Assembly (NCBI GenBank): GCA_024398785.1
Contig: JAKSIO010000001.1
Span: 124,001 to 188,000 of the forward strand
Length of the DNA: 64,000 bases
Direction: 5' to 3'
Source: Bacteroidaceae bacterium
GTDB taxonomy: Bacteria > Bacteroidota > Bacteroidia > Bacteroidales > Bacteroidaceae
Made by a program: the position numbers and the translations under genes. Below, piece by piece: positions 52,986 through 61,093 of the stretch (positions within the stretch are counted from its first letter, which is position 1; each line of letters starts with the position of its first letter). The notes under the pieces were generated by a model. The model did not search any database, was not told where the DNA came from, and worked only from the letters and a program-made list of their open reading frames with translations.

Positions 52986-54152
52986 ATGGAGAGATTCAAA
53001 GCGGTTGGTATTGTACGTACAGTTTTAATACTTCTTGCTGTAGTTGTAGCTGTTGTTTTCATGATCTCAAGCAGGTCTCTGGTAAAGGACATGCAACTAG
53101 AGGAGGAAAATAAGATGAATATATTTGCCCAGGCATACAAGGTGCTTGGCAAAACTGACGGAAAGACCGATCTATCTCTTGTTCTGGCGGTTATATCTTC
53201 AAACAAAACAATCCCTGTTATTATTGTAGACTGCAATGATTCCATTACCGGAACGTTGAATGTTGATATTCCTGCACGTGCAGATACAACGGCATTTCTT
53301 AAACAGAAAATTGCAAGTATGCGCGCAAAAGGAAACGCTATCAGGATAGATTATCAGAATAAGGAGCTGGGACAGGAGTATTATTGTGATGTCTGTTATG
53401 ATGAATCGGTACTGATATCTACTCTTGCCGTGTTCCCCTACATAGAACTTGCAGTAATGCTTGTCTTTGTCGTAATTGCGGTCGCAGCATTGCTCGGTTT
53501 CAAGAAAAGCGAACAGAAAAGTTTGTGGGTGGGCCTTTCTAAAGAAACCGCGCATCAGTTGGGAACTCCAATTTCTTCTATGATGGCCTGGACTGAACTT
53601 TTGAAAAGCGAGTATCCTGGCGATGAACATATTCATGAAATGAGTAACGATGTCAAGCGTCTGGAGCTCATTGCGGACCGTTTCTCAAAGATAGGTTCCA
53701 TGCCTAAACGTGAACCGAACAATATCTATTCAATGCTGGAGCGTGTTGTTTTTTATATGCAGAAACGCTCTCCCGGCACAATAAAATACTTTCTGATTGC
53801 CCCTCCAGAACCTGTTATCATCAATTCAAACATTTCTTTGCTGGAATGGGTCATAGAGAATCTTTGCAAGAATGCTGTTGATGCCATGGATGGTTGCGGT
53901 GAGATAACTGTTACTCTTGTTGAATCCAATAAGACTGTGTTCATTGATGTCTCAGATACTGGAAAAGGTATAGCAAAACGTAATTTCAAGACTGTGTTCC
54001 AGCCGGGTTACACTACAAAGCAGCGCGGTTGGGGACTTGGACTTTCGTTGGCCAAAAGAATAGTGAAAGATTATCACAAAGGGAAAATATACGTAAGAAG
54101 TTCAGAACTTGGAAAAGGAACAACTTTCAGAATTGAACTGAAAAATAATTAG
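52986..54152 (+). CDS. Orphan membrane sensor histidine kinase
   Basis: 388 residues. Two membrane helices (about 8-28 and 146-170) enclose a 120-residue periplasmic sensor. H-box variant KETAHQLGTPISSMM (His near 187), N-box ENLCKNAVDAM, G1 DTGKGIAK and G2 GWGLGLSLAKRI. No response regulator is adjacent. The H-box AHQLGTP is typical of a group of Bacteroidota kinases. Signal unknown. Confidence 0.9.
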   Translation: MERFKAVGIVRTVLILLAVVVAVVFMISSRSLVKDMQLEEENKMNIFAQAYKVLGKTDGKTDLSLVLAVISSNKTIPVIIVDCNDSITGTLNVDIPARADTTAFLKQKIASMRAKGNAIRIDYQNKELGQEYYCDVCYDESVLISTLAVFPYIELAVMLVFVVIAVAALLGFKKSEQKSLWVGLSKETAHQLGTPISSMMAWTELLKSEYPGDEHIHEMSNDVKRLELIADRFSKIGSMPKREPNNIYSMLERVVFYMQKRSPGTIKYFLIAPPEPVIINSNISLLEWVIENLCKNAVDAMDGCGEITVTLVESNKTVFIDVSDTGKGIAKRNFKTVFQPGYTTKQRGWGLGLSLAKRIVKDYHKGKIYVRSSELGKGTTFRIELKNN

Positions 54153-54161
54153 TATTGTTAC

Positions 54162-54193
54162 TTTGATATTTCCAAAAATAGTTTGTAACTTTG
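54162..54193 (+). promoter_or_regulatory. Promoter of the DUF177-rpmF genes
   Basis: TTTG at 54162-54165, exactly 20 nt, TAACTTTG at 54186-54193; start of transcription near 54200. Confidence 0.75.
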
Positions 54194-54210
54194 CGCGCTG
54201 AATTTTAAGT

Positions 54211-54777
54211 ATGGGCAAGATTAGTTTATACAAGGTTGATCTTAAAAATCTCAAGTCTGATCCTGTTAAGTATAATTGGGTAGCTGACAATGAGTTTTTT
54301 ACTATGCTTGATGTACAGGATGTACAGAAGGGCAAGATCAATGTTGAACTTAATGCAGTAAAGAGCGGAACTTCTTACATACTTGATTTTTCTCTGAAAG
54401 GTTATGTTTATGTAACTTGTGATCGTTGTCTTGACGAGATGACGTTGGATGTTGAGGTAGCAGATCAGCTGAAAGTGCAGTTGGGTGCGGATTTTGCTGA
54501 TAAGGGCGATGTGATAGTCGTTCCGGAAACTGACGGTTTCATAAATGTAGCGTGGTATATATACGAGTTTATTGCATTGAATATTCCTATGAAACATTCT
54601 CATGCTCCCGGGAAATGTAACAAGGATATGGAAAGCAAGCTTGCAAAACACTCAAAGGGAGATAATACTGAGGACGGTGATCCGATATTTGATGGAGGTG
54701 ATGATACTGATTCACAGACAGAAACGGATTCGCGTTGGGATGAATTGAAAAAGATATTAGATACAAATAACGATTAA
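54211..54777 (+). CDS. DUF177 (YceD-like) protein
   Basis: 188 residues. DUF177 core with VTCDRCLDEM (two Cys) and the C-terminal MKHSHAPGKCNKDM, the two paired Cys motifs of this family. YceD homologues are linked to 23S rRNA and L32 and sit upstream of rpmF, as here (11 nt). Acidic tail (GDDTDSQTETDSRWDELKK). Confidence 0.9.
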   Translation: MGKISLYKVDLKNLKSDPVKYNWVADNEFFTMLDVQDVQKGKINVELNAVKSGTSYILDFSLKGYVYVTCDRCLDEMTLDVEVADQLKVQLGADFADKGDVIVVPETDGFINVAWYIYEFIALNIPMKHSHAPGKCNKDMESKLAKHSKGDNTEDGDPIFDGGDDTDSQTETDSRWDELKKILDTNND

Positions 54778-54788
54778 AACTTAGAAAA

Positions 54789-54974
54789 ATGGCACATCCT
54801 AAAAGAAGACAGTCTAAGACTAGAACAGCCAAGCGTAGAAGTCACGATCACGCACAGCTTCCTACATTGGCAATTTGCCCAAACTGTGGTGCATGGTACG
54901 TTTTCCACACCGTTTGCGGTGAGTGCGGTTACTACAGAGGTAAGTTGGCAGTTGCAAAAGAAACAGCTGAGTAA
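54789..54974 (+). CDS. rpmF: 50S ribosomal protein L32
   Basis: 61 residues. MAHPKRRQSKTRTAKRRSHD is diagnostic, followed by the zinc-ribbon CPNC...CGECG. Directly follows the DUF177 gene. Confidence 0.97.
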   Translation: MAHPKRRQSKTRTAKRRSHDHAQLPTLAICPNCGAWYVFHTVCGECGYYRGKLAVAKETAE

Positions 54975-54997
54975 AACATCTTTGTAAAATAGTGCTA

Positions 54998-55035
54998 GGG
55001 ACTGATTTTAAGCGTGTTGCTTTCAAATCAGCCCC
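54998..55035 (+). other. Hairpin between rpmF and era
   Basis: CTGATTT (55002-55008) pairs with AAATCAG (55025-55031), extended by GGG/CCC (54998-55000 and 55033-55035) across an A/C mismatch, with an inner AAGC/GCTT. It may be a weak terminator or attenuator. fabH, commonly between rpmF and era, is not here. Confidence 0.5.
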
Positions 55036-55051
55036 TTAAATGTTTTGTAAT

Positions 55052-55933
55052 ATGCATAAAGCCGGTTTTGTAAATATTGTAGGAAATCCGAATGTTGGTA
55101 AATCTACACTTATGAATATTCTCGTGGGCGAGAAGATTTCTATTGCCACATTCAAGGCACAAACTACGCGCCATAGAATAATGGGTATTGTTAATACCGA
55201 CCAGATGCAGATAGTCTTTTCTGATACCCCGGGGGTTCTTAAGCCGAACTATAAACTGCAGGAGTCTATGCTTGCTTTTTCTCAGGAAGCTCTGACCGAT
55301 GCCGACGTACTTCTTTACGTTACTGATGTTGTTGAAAAGTTTGACAAAAACCAGGACTTTCTTGAGAAAGTATCAAAATTATCCGTTCCTGTTCTTGTGC
55401 TTATTAACAAAATTGACCTTACTACTCAGGAAAAACTGGCTGACCTGGTGGATATGTGGCATGGTGTTATGCCAAATTCGGAGATTATCCCTATTTCCGC
55501 TCAGGAAAAATTCAATACAGATATAGTGCTGAAGAAAATCAGTGAACTGATTCCGGACTCTCCTCCATATTTTGATAAAGATCAGTTTACAGATAAACCT
55601 GCCCGTTTCTTTGTATCTGAGATATTGCGTGAGAAAATATTGCTGAACTACAGTAAGGAGATTCCTTACTCCGTTGAAGTTGTTGTTGAGCAGTTTAAGG
55701 AAAGCGCAGATAAAATTGTTATCAATTGCGTGGCCTATGTTGAACGTGACTCCCAAAAAGGTATTCTGATAGGTCAGGGCGGTAGTGCTATAAAGCGTAC
55801 GGCAATGCAGGCCCGTATGGATCTGGAAAAGTTCTTCGGCAAGAAGATATACATGGAGATTTTTGTCAAGGTAGATAAAGATTGGCGTAATTCCGATAAG
55901 GAATTGCGGAACTTTGGATATAATTTAGAATAA
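55052..55933 (+). CDS. era: GTPase Era
   Basis: 293 residues. Ribosome-assembly GTPase: G1 [10 protein letters not shown]3 DTPGVL, G4 NKIDL, and a C-terminal KH domain ([13 protein letters not shown]). Start ATG at 55052 ([11 protein letters not shown]) fits the family; an ATG at 55040 would add four residues. 17 nt before der. Confidence 0.96.
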   Translation: MHKAGFVNIVGNPNVGKSTLMNILVGEKISIATFKAQTTRHRIMGIVNTDQMQIVFSDTPGVLKPNYKLQESMLAFSQEALTDADVLLYVTDVVEKFDKNQDFLEKVSKLSVPVLVLINKIDLTTQEKLADLVDMWHGVMPNSEIIPISAQEKFNTDIVLKKISELIPDSPPYFDKDQFTDKPARFFVSEILREKILLNYSKEIPYSVEVVVEQFKESADKIVINCVAYVERDSQKGILIGQGGSAIKRTAMQARMDLEKFFGKKIYMEIFVKVDKDWRNSDKELRNFGYNLE

Positions 55934-55950
55934 AACTCAAGAATTGGATT

Positions 55951-57261
55951 ATGCCTCTAGTAGCTATAGTTGGAAGACCGAATGTGGGAAAATCCACATT
56001 GTTCAACCGTTTTACACAGACTCATCTTGCCATTGTTGACGATACTGCAGGTACAACCCGCGATCGTCAATACGGACAGTGTGACTGGAATGGCCGCACT
56101 TTTTCTGTTGTTGATACAGGCGGTTGGGTAATTAATTCTGATGATGTCTTTGAAGAAGAAATCCGCAAGCAGGTTAACATTGCGATAGAAGAAGCTGACA
56201 TTATTCTTTTTGTGGTTGATGTACGCTCCGGACTGAGTGATCTGGATAGTGAAGTTGCACATGTTCTGCGTCAGTCAAAACGTCCGGTTCTGCTTGTTAC
56301 AAATAAAATGGATTCCTTCGAAATGCAGTATGCAGAGGCTGAGTTCTATTCACTGGGCCTTGGAGATCCTATTTCCATTTCAGCTGCGAACGGTACCGGA
56401 ACAGGTGATTTGCTTGATAAGGTAGTGGAAAGGCTTAAGGATTTTCCTGATGCTGAAGCTACTGATGATATACCACGTTTTGCCGTAGTTGGCCGTCCGA
56501 ATGTAGGAAAAAGTTCAATTATCAATGCTTTCATCGGTGAAGACCGACATATTGTGACCGATATTGCCGGAACTACGCGTGACTCAATTTATACCCGTTA
56601 TGATAAGTTCGGTTTTGATTTCTATCTTGTAGATACTGCCGGCATCAGAAAAAAATCCAAGGTTGAGGAAGATCTGGAATTCTATTCTGTAATGCGTTCC
56701 ATACGTGCTATTGAGAATTCTGATGTGTGTGTCCTTATGATCGATGCCACCCGTGGTCTTGAAAGTCAGGACTTGAATATTGCAGGACTTGTCCAGCGTA
56801 ACCAGAAAGGCCTTGTAGTAGTTGTGAACAAGTGGGATCTTATTGAGGACCGCAGCAATACTGTAATGAAAAATTACGAGAATGCTATCCGCTCACGTCT
56901 TGCACCGTTTACAGACTTCCCTATAATTTTTACCAGCGCTATCAATAAGCAGCGAATCATGAAAGTTCTGGAAAGTGCAAAAGAGGTGTATATGCATCGT
57001 AAATTCCGTGTTTCTACCGGAAAACTCAATGCCGAGATGCTTCCTTTGATTGAATCGTTCCCACCACCATCAAACAAAGGCAAATATATTAAGATCAAGT
57101 ACTGCACACAGTTGGAAGGACCGATAGTTCCTACTTTTATCTTTTTTGCAAATCTTCCTCAGTACGTTAAGGAACCCTACAAACGTTTTCTTGAGAACAA
57201 AATAAGAGAGAAGTGGAATTTCTGCGGAACCCCAATCAATATTTTCATCAGACAGAAATAA
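55951..57261 (+). CDS. der: Ribosome biogenesis GTPase Der (EngA)
   Basis: 436 residues with two tandem GTPase domains: G1 GRPNVGKST near residue 8 and GRPNVGKSS near residue 180, G3 DTGG and DTAG, G4 TNKMD and VNKWD, then a KH-like C-terminal domain. Needed for 50S assembly. Convergent with mlaF, 8 nt apart. Confidence 0.97.
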   Translation: MPLVAIVGRPNVGKSTLFNRFTQTHLAIVDDTAGTTRDRQYGQCDWNGRTFSVVDTGGWVINSDDVFEEEIRKQVNIAIEEADIILFVVDVRSGLSDLDSEVAHVLRQSKRPVLLVTNKMDSFEMQYAEAEFYSLGLGDPISISAANGTGTGDLLDKVVERLKDFPDAEATDDIPRFAVVGRPNVGKSSIINAFIGEDRHIVTDIAGTTRDSIYTRYDKFGFDFYLVDTAGIRKKSKVEEDLEFYSVMRSIRAIENSDVCVLMIDATRGLESQDLNIAGLVQRNQKGLVVVVNKWDLIEDRSNTVMKNYENAIRSRLAPFTDFPIIFTSAINKQRIMKVLESAKEVYMHRKFRVSTGKLNAEMLPLIESFPPPSNKGKYIKIKYCTQLEGPIVPTFIFFANLPQYVKEPYKRFLENKIREKWNFCGTPINIFIRQK

Positions 57262-57269
57262 TCTGAAAA

Positions 57270-57965
57270 TCAGTAGGCGGAAAGAAATTCCCTTAGCAGC
57301 CGGTTGTCTGCCGTGTTGAACTGCGACTTGTCTCCCTGCCATACAGCGGAACCCTGATTCATGAACAGAATGTGGTCAGCTATGTGATTGACTGAACCTA
57401 TGTCATGGGTGTTGATGATGGTAGTGGTATTGAACTCTGTTGTGATATTTTTAAGCAGATCATCAATTATTCTTGAGGTAATCGGGTCCAGGCCAGAATT
57501 CGGTTCGTCACACAACAGGTATTTAGGATTCAGAGATATTGCTCTTGCTATTGCTGTACGTTTCTGCATACCTCCGCTCAATTCACCAATCATTTTATCG
57601 GCGGCATCGGCTAATCCTACTTTTTCCAGACAGTACATGGCGCGCTCCTTACGTTGGGCGTAACTGTCACGGCTGAACATATCCAGTGGAAACATAACAT
57701 TCTGCAGTACGTTCATGTAATCAAATAATGCTGAGTTCTGGAACAGCATTCCAACTTCGCCACGTGAAACAGTATTGTTGTTTTCATACAGAACACTGCC
57801 TGAGTCTGTTTCAGTAAGACCGGAAATACATTTTAACAATACCGTTTTCCCGCTTCCGCTTTTGCCTATCACCATGTTGATACGCCCTGGAAGGAATGTT
57901 GCGGAAATGTCTCTTATACCCTGACCGCTTTCGAATACTTTTGATATGTTTCTTACTTCTATCAT
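57270..57965 (-). CDS. ABC transporter ATPase, MlaF-like
   Basis: 231 residues. Walker A GKSGSGKTVLLK, signature LSGGMQKRTAIARAI, Walker B YLLCDEPNSGLDP, H-loop NTHDI. With the overlapping MlaE-type permease (ATGA) it forms an Mla-type phospholipid transport ABC unit. The adjacent substrate-binding MlaD (MCE) gene is absent. Confidence 0.9.
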   Translation of the reverse strand: MIEVRNISKVFESGQGIRDISATFLPGRINMVIGKSGSGKTVLLKCISGLTETDSGSVLYENNNTVSRGEVGMLFQNSALFDYMNVLQNVMFPLDMFSRDSYAQRKERAMYCLEKVGLADAADKMIGELSGGMQKRTAIARAISLNPKYLLCDEPNSGLDPITSRIIDDLLKNITTEFNTTTIINTHDIGSVNHIADHILFMNQGSAVWQGDKSQFNTADNRLLREFLSAY

Positions 57966-58711
57966 GACATCATCAGTGCGGTTAATACAAGATCGGCAAT
58001 AAGAATCAGAATTGAACTGTTGACAACGGCTTTTGTACTGGAGTAACCAACGTCCTGTGATCCTCCTTTGACAGTGTATCCGTAATATGCGGGTACAGAA
58101 GTTATAATGAACGCGTAAACCGTGGATTTAATTATGGATACCCAAAAATGCCATGGTATGAAATGATAGCGGACGCCATAGTTCAATTCATTGAAACTGA
58201 CCATATTGAACAGTTTGCACACAATGTATGCTCCTACAAATCCTGCTACTGTACTGAATATCACAAGTACCGGCATCATGGTAACCATAGCGGTAATCTT
58301 TGGAAATATCAGGTAGTTTGCGGAGTTGATTCCCAGTGAATCTATGGCATCAATCTGTTGTGTAATGCGCATTGTTCCAAGTTCTGATGCTATATGTGAC
58401 CCTATTTTACCGGCCAGAATCAGACACATGACCGTTGATGAAAATTCCAGCATCACCATTTCTCTGACCGCGTATCCCACTGTAAATCCCGGCATCCACG
58501 GTTCAATAATGTTGAACTGTATCTGAGAAATAACAACGGCTCCAAGGAAAAATGCTACAATGCAGGCAATTGGAATAGACCATACACCTAAAGCATACAG
58601 ATTATGAACATATTCCCTGAAGAACATACGCATCCTGTCAGGAACGGAGAATACACGCCGCATAAGGATGGTGTACCTTCCTATGTCCGATATGGATTGT
58701 TTAAGACTCAT
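57962..58711 (-). CDS. MlaE-family ABC permease
   Basis: 249 residues, several membrane helices. MlaE features: GAVVISQIQFNIIE, GSHIASELGTMRITQQIDAIDSLG and AYYGYTVKGGSQDVGYSSTKAVV. Maintains outer-membrane lipid asymmetry in other species. ATG at 58711; the earlier in-frame ATG at 58780 would extend into the divergent promoter region. Confidence 0.92.
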   Translation of the reverse strand: MSLKQSISDIGRYTILMRRVFSVPDRMRMFFREYVHNLYALGVWSIPIACIVAFFLGAVVISQIQFNIIEPWMPGFTVGYAVREMVMLEFSSTVMCLILAGKIGSHIASELGTMRITQQIDAIDSLGINSANYLIFPKITAMVTMMPVLVIFSTVAGFVGAYIVCKLFNMVSFNELNYGVRYHFIPWHFWVSIIKSTVYAFIITSVPAYYGYTVKGGSQDVGYSSTKAVVNSSILILIADLVLTALMMS

Positions 58712-58768
58712 AATCTTTGATACAAGCGTAAAGGTAGTAAAAATATACTGATTGTAGATTATTTTATT

Positions 58769-58776
58769 TATCTTTG
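58769..58776 (+). promoter_or_regulatory. -7 box of the lptB promoter
   Basis: TATCTTTG, a perfect TAnnTTTG, about 23 nt before the lptB ATG. No clear -33. Confidence 0.55.
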
Positions 58777-58798
58777 TCACTTAAGAATATACACAGAT

Positions 58799-59569
58799 AT
58801 GGAAGACAATACTGCAGAACAGCAATCATTAGTGTTGAGAACGGACGGGCTTGTTAAGCGTTACGGCAAAAGAACCGTGGTCAACAATGTATCTTTCAAT
58901 GTCAAACAAGGTGAGATAGTTGGACTGCTGGGACCGAACGGCGCCGGCAAGACTACTTCTTTTTACATGACTACCGGTCTGGTTACTCCCAATGAAGGGA
59001 ATATTTATCTCAATGATGAGTGTATTACGGATTATCCTGTATACAAACGTGCACGTGCCGGAATAGGATATCTGGCACAGGAGGCAAGTGTGTTCCGTAA
59101 AATGACGGTTGAGGATAATATCCGTTCCGTACTTGAACTTACAGGGAGACCTGTAGATTACCAAAAGGAAAAGCTGGAAAGCCTGATAAATGAATTCAGT
59201 TTGCAGAAAGTGCGCAAGAACCTTGGAGACCGTCTTTCAGGAGGCGAACGCCGTCGTACTGAGATTGCACGCTGTCTTGCTATTGAACCTAAATTCATTA
59301 TGCTTGACGAACCGTTTGCCGGCGTTGATCCTATTGCAGTGGAAGATATCCAGCAGATTGTCTGGAAACTCAAGTATAAGAATATCGGAATTCTTATAAC
59401 GGACCATAATGTGCACGAAACATTAAGTATTACAGACAGAGCATATCTGTTGTTTGAAGGAAGAATCCTGTTCCAGGGAACACCTCCTGAACTTGCTGCC
59501 AATCCTATAGTTAGAGAAAAATATCTCGGAAGGAACTTTATTCTTCAGAAAAAAGACTTCCAGCAATAA
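58799..59569 (+). CDS. lptB: LPS-export ABC ATPase LptB
   Basis: 256 residues. Walker [10 protein letters not shown], signature [15 protein letters not shown], Walker [15 protein letters not shown]-loop TDHNV. The tight ABC form with [12 protein letters not shown] is LptB-like. Powers LPS transport with LptF/G, which are not in the window. Divergent from mlaE. Confidence 0.93.
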   Translation: MEDNTAEQQSLVLRTDGLVKRYGKRTVVNNVSFNVKQGEIVGLLGPNGAGKTTSFYMTTGLVTPNEGNIYLNDECITDYPVYKRARAGIGYLAQEASVFRKMTVEDNIRSVLELTGRPVDYQKEKLESLINEFSLQKVRKNLGDRLSGGERRRTEIARCLAIEPKFIMLDEPFAGVDPIAVEDIQQIVWKLKYKNIGILITDHNVHETLSITDRAYLLFEGRILFQGTPPELAANPIVREKYLGRNFILQKKDFQQ

Positions 59570-59585
59570 TCTTTACGCTGTCATT

Positions 59586-61091
59586 TTGAACCGGAAAAGG
59601 AAATATTGTTCGCTTCTTGTCATTCTTTTGTTCTCAATCACTGTTTGTGGACAGGAATTGTCTCCGAGCGATTTTTTAATGGTCCGCAGTGTTCTGTCAC
59701 CATTGAATGCGCATCCTTGCGGTGTGGTAATCCTTGCCGAGTATCCCGACAGAAAGTTTCTTGACCACGGCAAAAGTATAAGGGAATTGTATGAAGCCAT
59801 GCTCAATGAGCAGGACTACACAAATTCGTATGGGGCTCCGGGCAGTTTGCGTGATTACTGGAAAGACCAGTCAGCAGGGAATTTTATTCCTGACTTTTAT
59901 GTGTCCGACATTATTGAACTGGATAGCGCATATTCTTTTTATGGTGCCAATATAAAAGGTTCTGATTCACATGCAAAAGATATGATTGTTGAAGCCTGTC
60001 AGAAACTTGACGGACGGATTGATCTGACAGAATATGACTCAAACAATGACGGCTTTATTGATTTTCTGATAGTTATTTTTGCCGGTCATGGTGAAAATGA
60101 CAGCGATTTTGATGATGCCGATGCTATATGGCCGCATCAGAATTATTTTGACAAGACATTATTGCTGCCGCACAGTGGCTTGAAGGTGTCCGGTTACTTG
60201 TGCTCACCGGAAATAATGCGTGGCCAGGATACAACACTTGCCGGCATAGGAATAATTGCCCATGAGATGGGACATATGCTGGGTTTGCCTGATACATATT
60301 ACAAAGGAACCGGAAGCACGTCTGATAAATATGCCATGGGAAACTGGGATTTGATGGATAATGGCAATTACAACAACTGTGAATGGACTCCGGTCGGATT
60401 AACTGCGCTGGAACGTTATTCTCTTGGTTGGATAGACCTTCCTTATCTTGAGGAGTCGGGTGACTATTCTCTGACAGATATTGCTCAGTCCGGTTTTGCA
60501 TATAGAATAAGCAGCGGAAATCCTGAAAAATTTATAGTTCTGGAAGCGCGCATGAAGACAAAATGGTATTCGTGCGACAAATCCAAAGGTCTGCTTGTTA
60601 CGGCTGTGGATTACAATAAAAACAGCTGGAATTCCAATAATCTTTTTATTTCTGCGGGTGCACCACGTGTAAGTATCATTCCTGCCGATGCCTGGGGCTC
60701 CTTTTCCTCGGAAAATAATGACTGTTTTCCTTTTAAGAATCGTGACAGTCTGACCATAAATGGGAATGGTCCTATAATGAAAGCTGGAAATACTCTCATT
60801 GACAAACCTGTTACAAACATAAGAATTGTGGACAACAGTGTTTGTTTCCATTTTGAAAACACGCAAACCGGTATAAGTTCCGCAATTTGCAGTTTTGAAG
60901 TTTTCCCTATGAACGGAGCAATTGTTGTAAAATCTGACTCATATTTCCCGCGCCCAATAAGATTCTATTCAAGTAACGGTGTCTTGATGCATGAGGCTGT
61001 AATATGTGGTACTGAGTATATATTCCAACCTGTTTGTTCCGGAATTTACTTTGTTGAATATTGCGGAAAAACACTAAAAATCTCCATGTAA
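59586..61091 (+). CDS. Secreted M6-like metalloprotease with T9SS-type tail
   Basis: 501 residues from a TTG at 59586 (no ATG precedes the signal). Signal peptide NRKRKYCSLLVILLFSITVCG. Metzincin-type zinc motif HEMGHMLGLPD near residues 227-237, with MDNGNYN after it. The catalytic domain matches M6/InhA-like proteases. The C-terminal 70 residues (SSAICSFEVFPMNG... GIYFVEYCGKTLKIS) resemble a type A T9SS sorting domain. 16 nt after lptB. It is 2 nt from the next gene, suggesting a pair. Confidence 0.82.
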   Translation: MNRKRKYCSLLVILLFSITVCGQELSPSDFLMVRSVLSPLNAHPCGVVILAEYPDRKFLDHGKSIRELYEAMLNEQDYTNSYGAPGSLRDYWKDQSAGNFIPDFYVSDIIELDSAYSFYGANIKGSDSHAKDMIVEACQKLDGRIDLTEYDSNNDGFIDFLIVIFAGHGENDSDFDDADAIWPHQNYFDKTLLLPHSGLKVSGYLCSPEIMRGQDTTLAGIGIIAHEMGHMLGLPDTYYKGTGSTSDKYAMGNWDLMDNGNYNNCEWTPVGLTALERYSLGWIDLPYLEESGDYSLTDIAQSGFAYRISSGNPEKFIVLEARMKTKWYSCDKSKGLLVTAVDYNKNSWNSNNLFISAGAPRVSIIPADAWGSFSSENNDCFPFKNRDSLTINGNGPIMKAGNTLIDKPVTNIRIVDNSVCFHFENTQTGISSAICSFEVFPMNGAIVVKSDSYFPRPIRFYSSNGVLMHEAVICGTEYIFQPVCSGIYFVEYCGKTLKISM

Positions 61092-61093
61092 TT

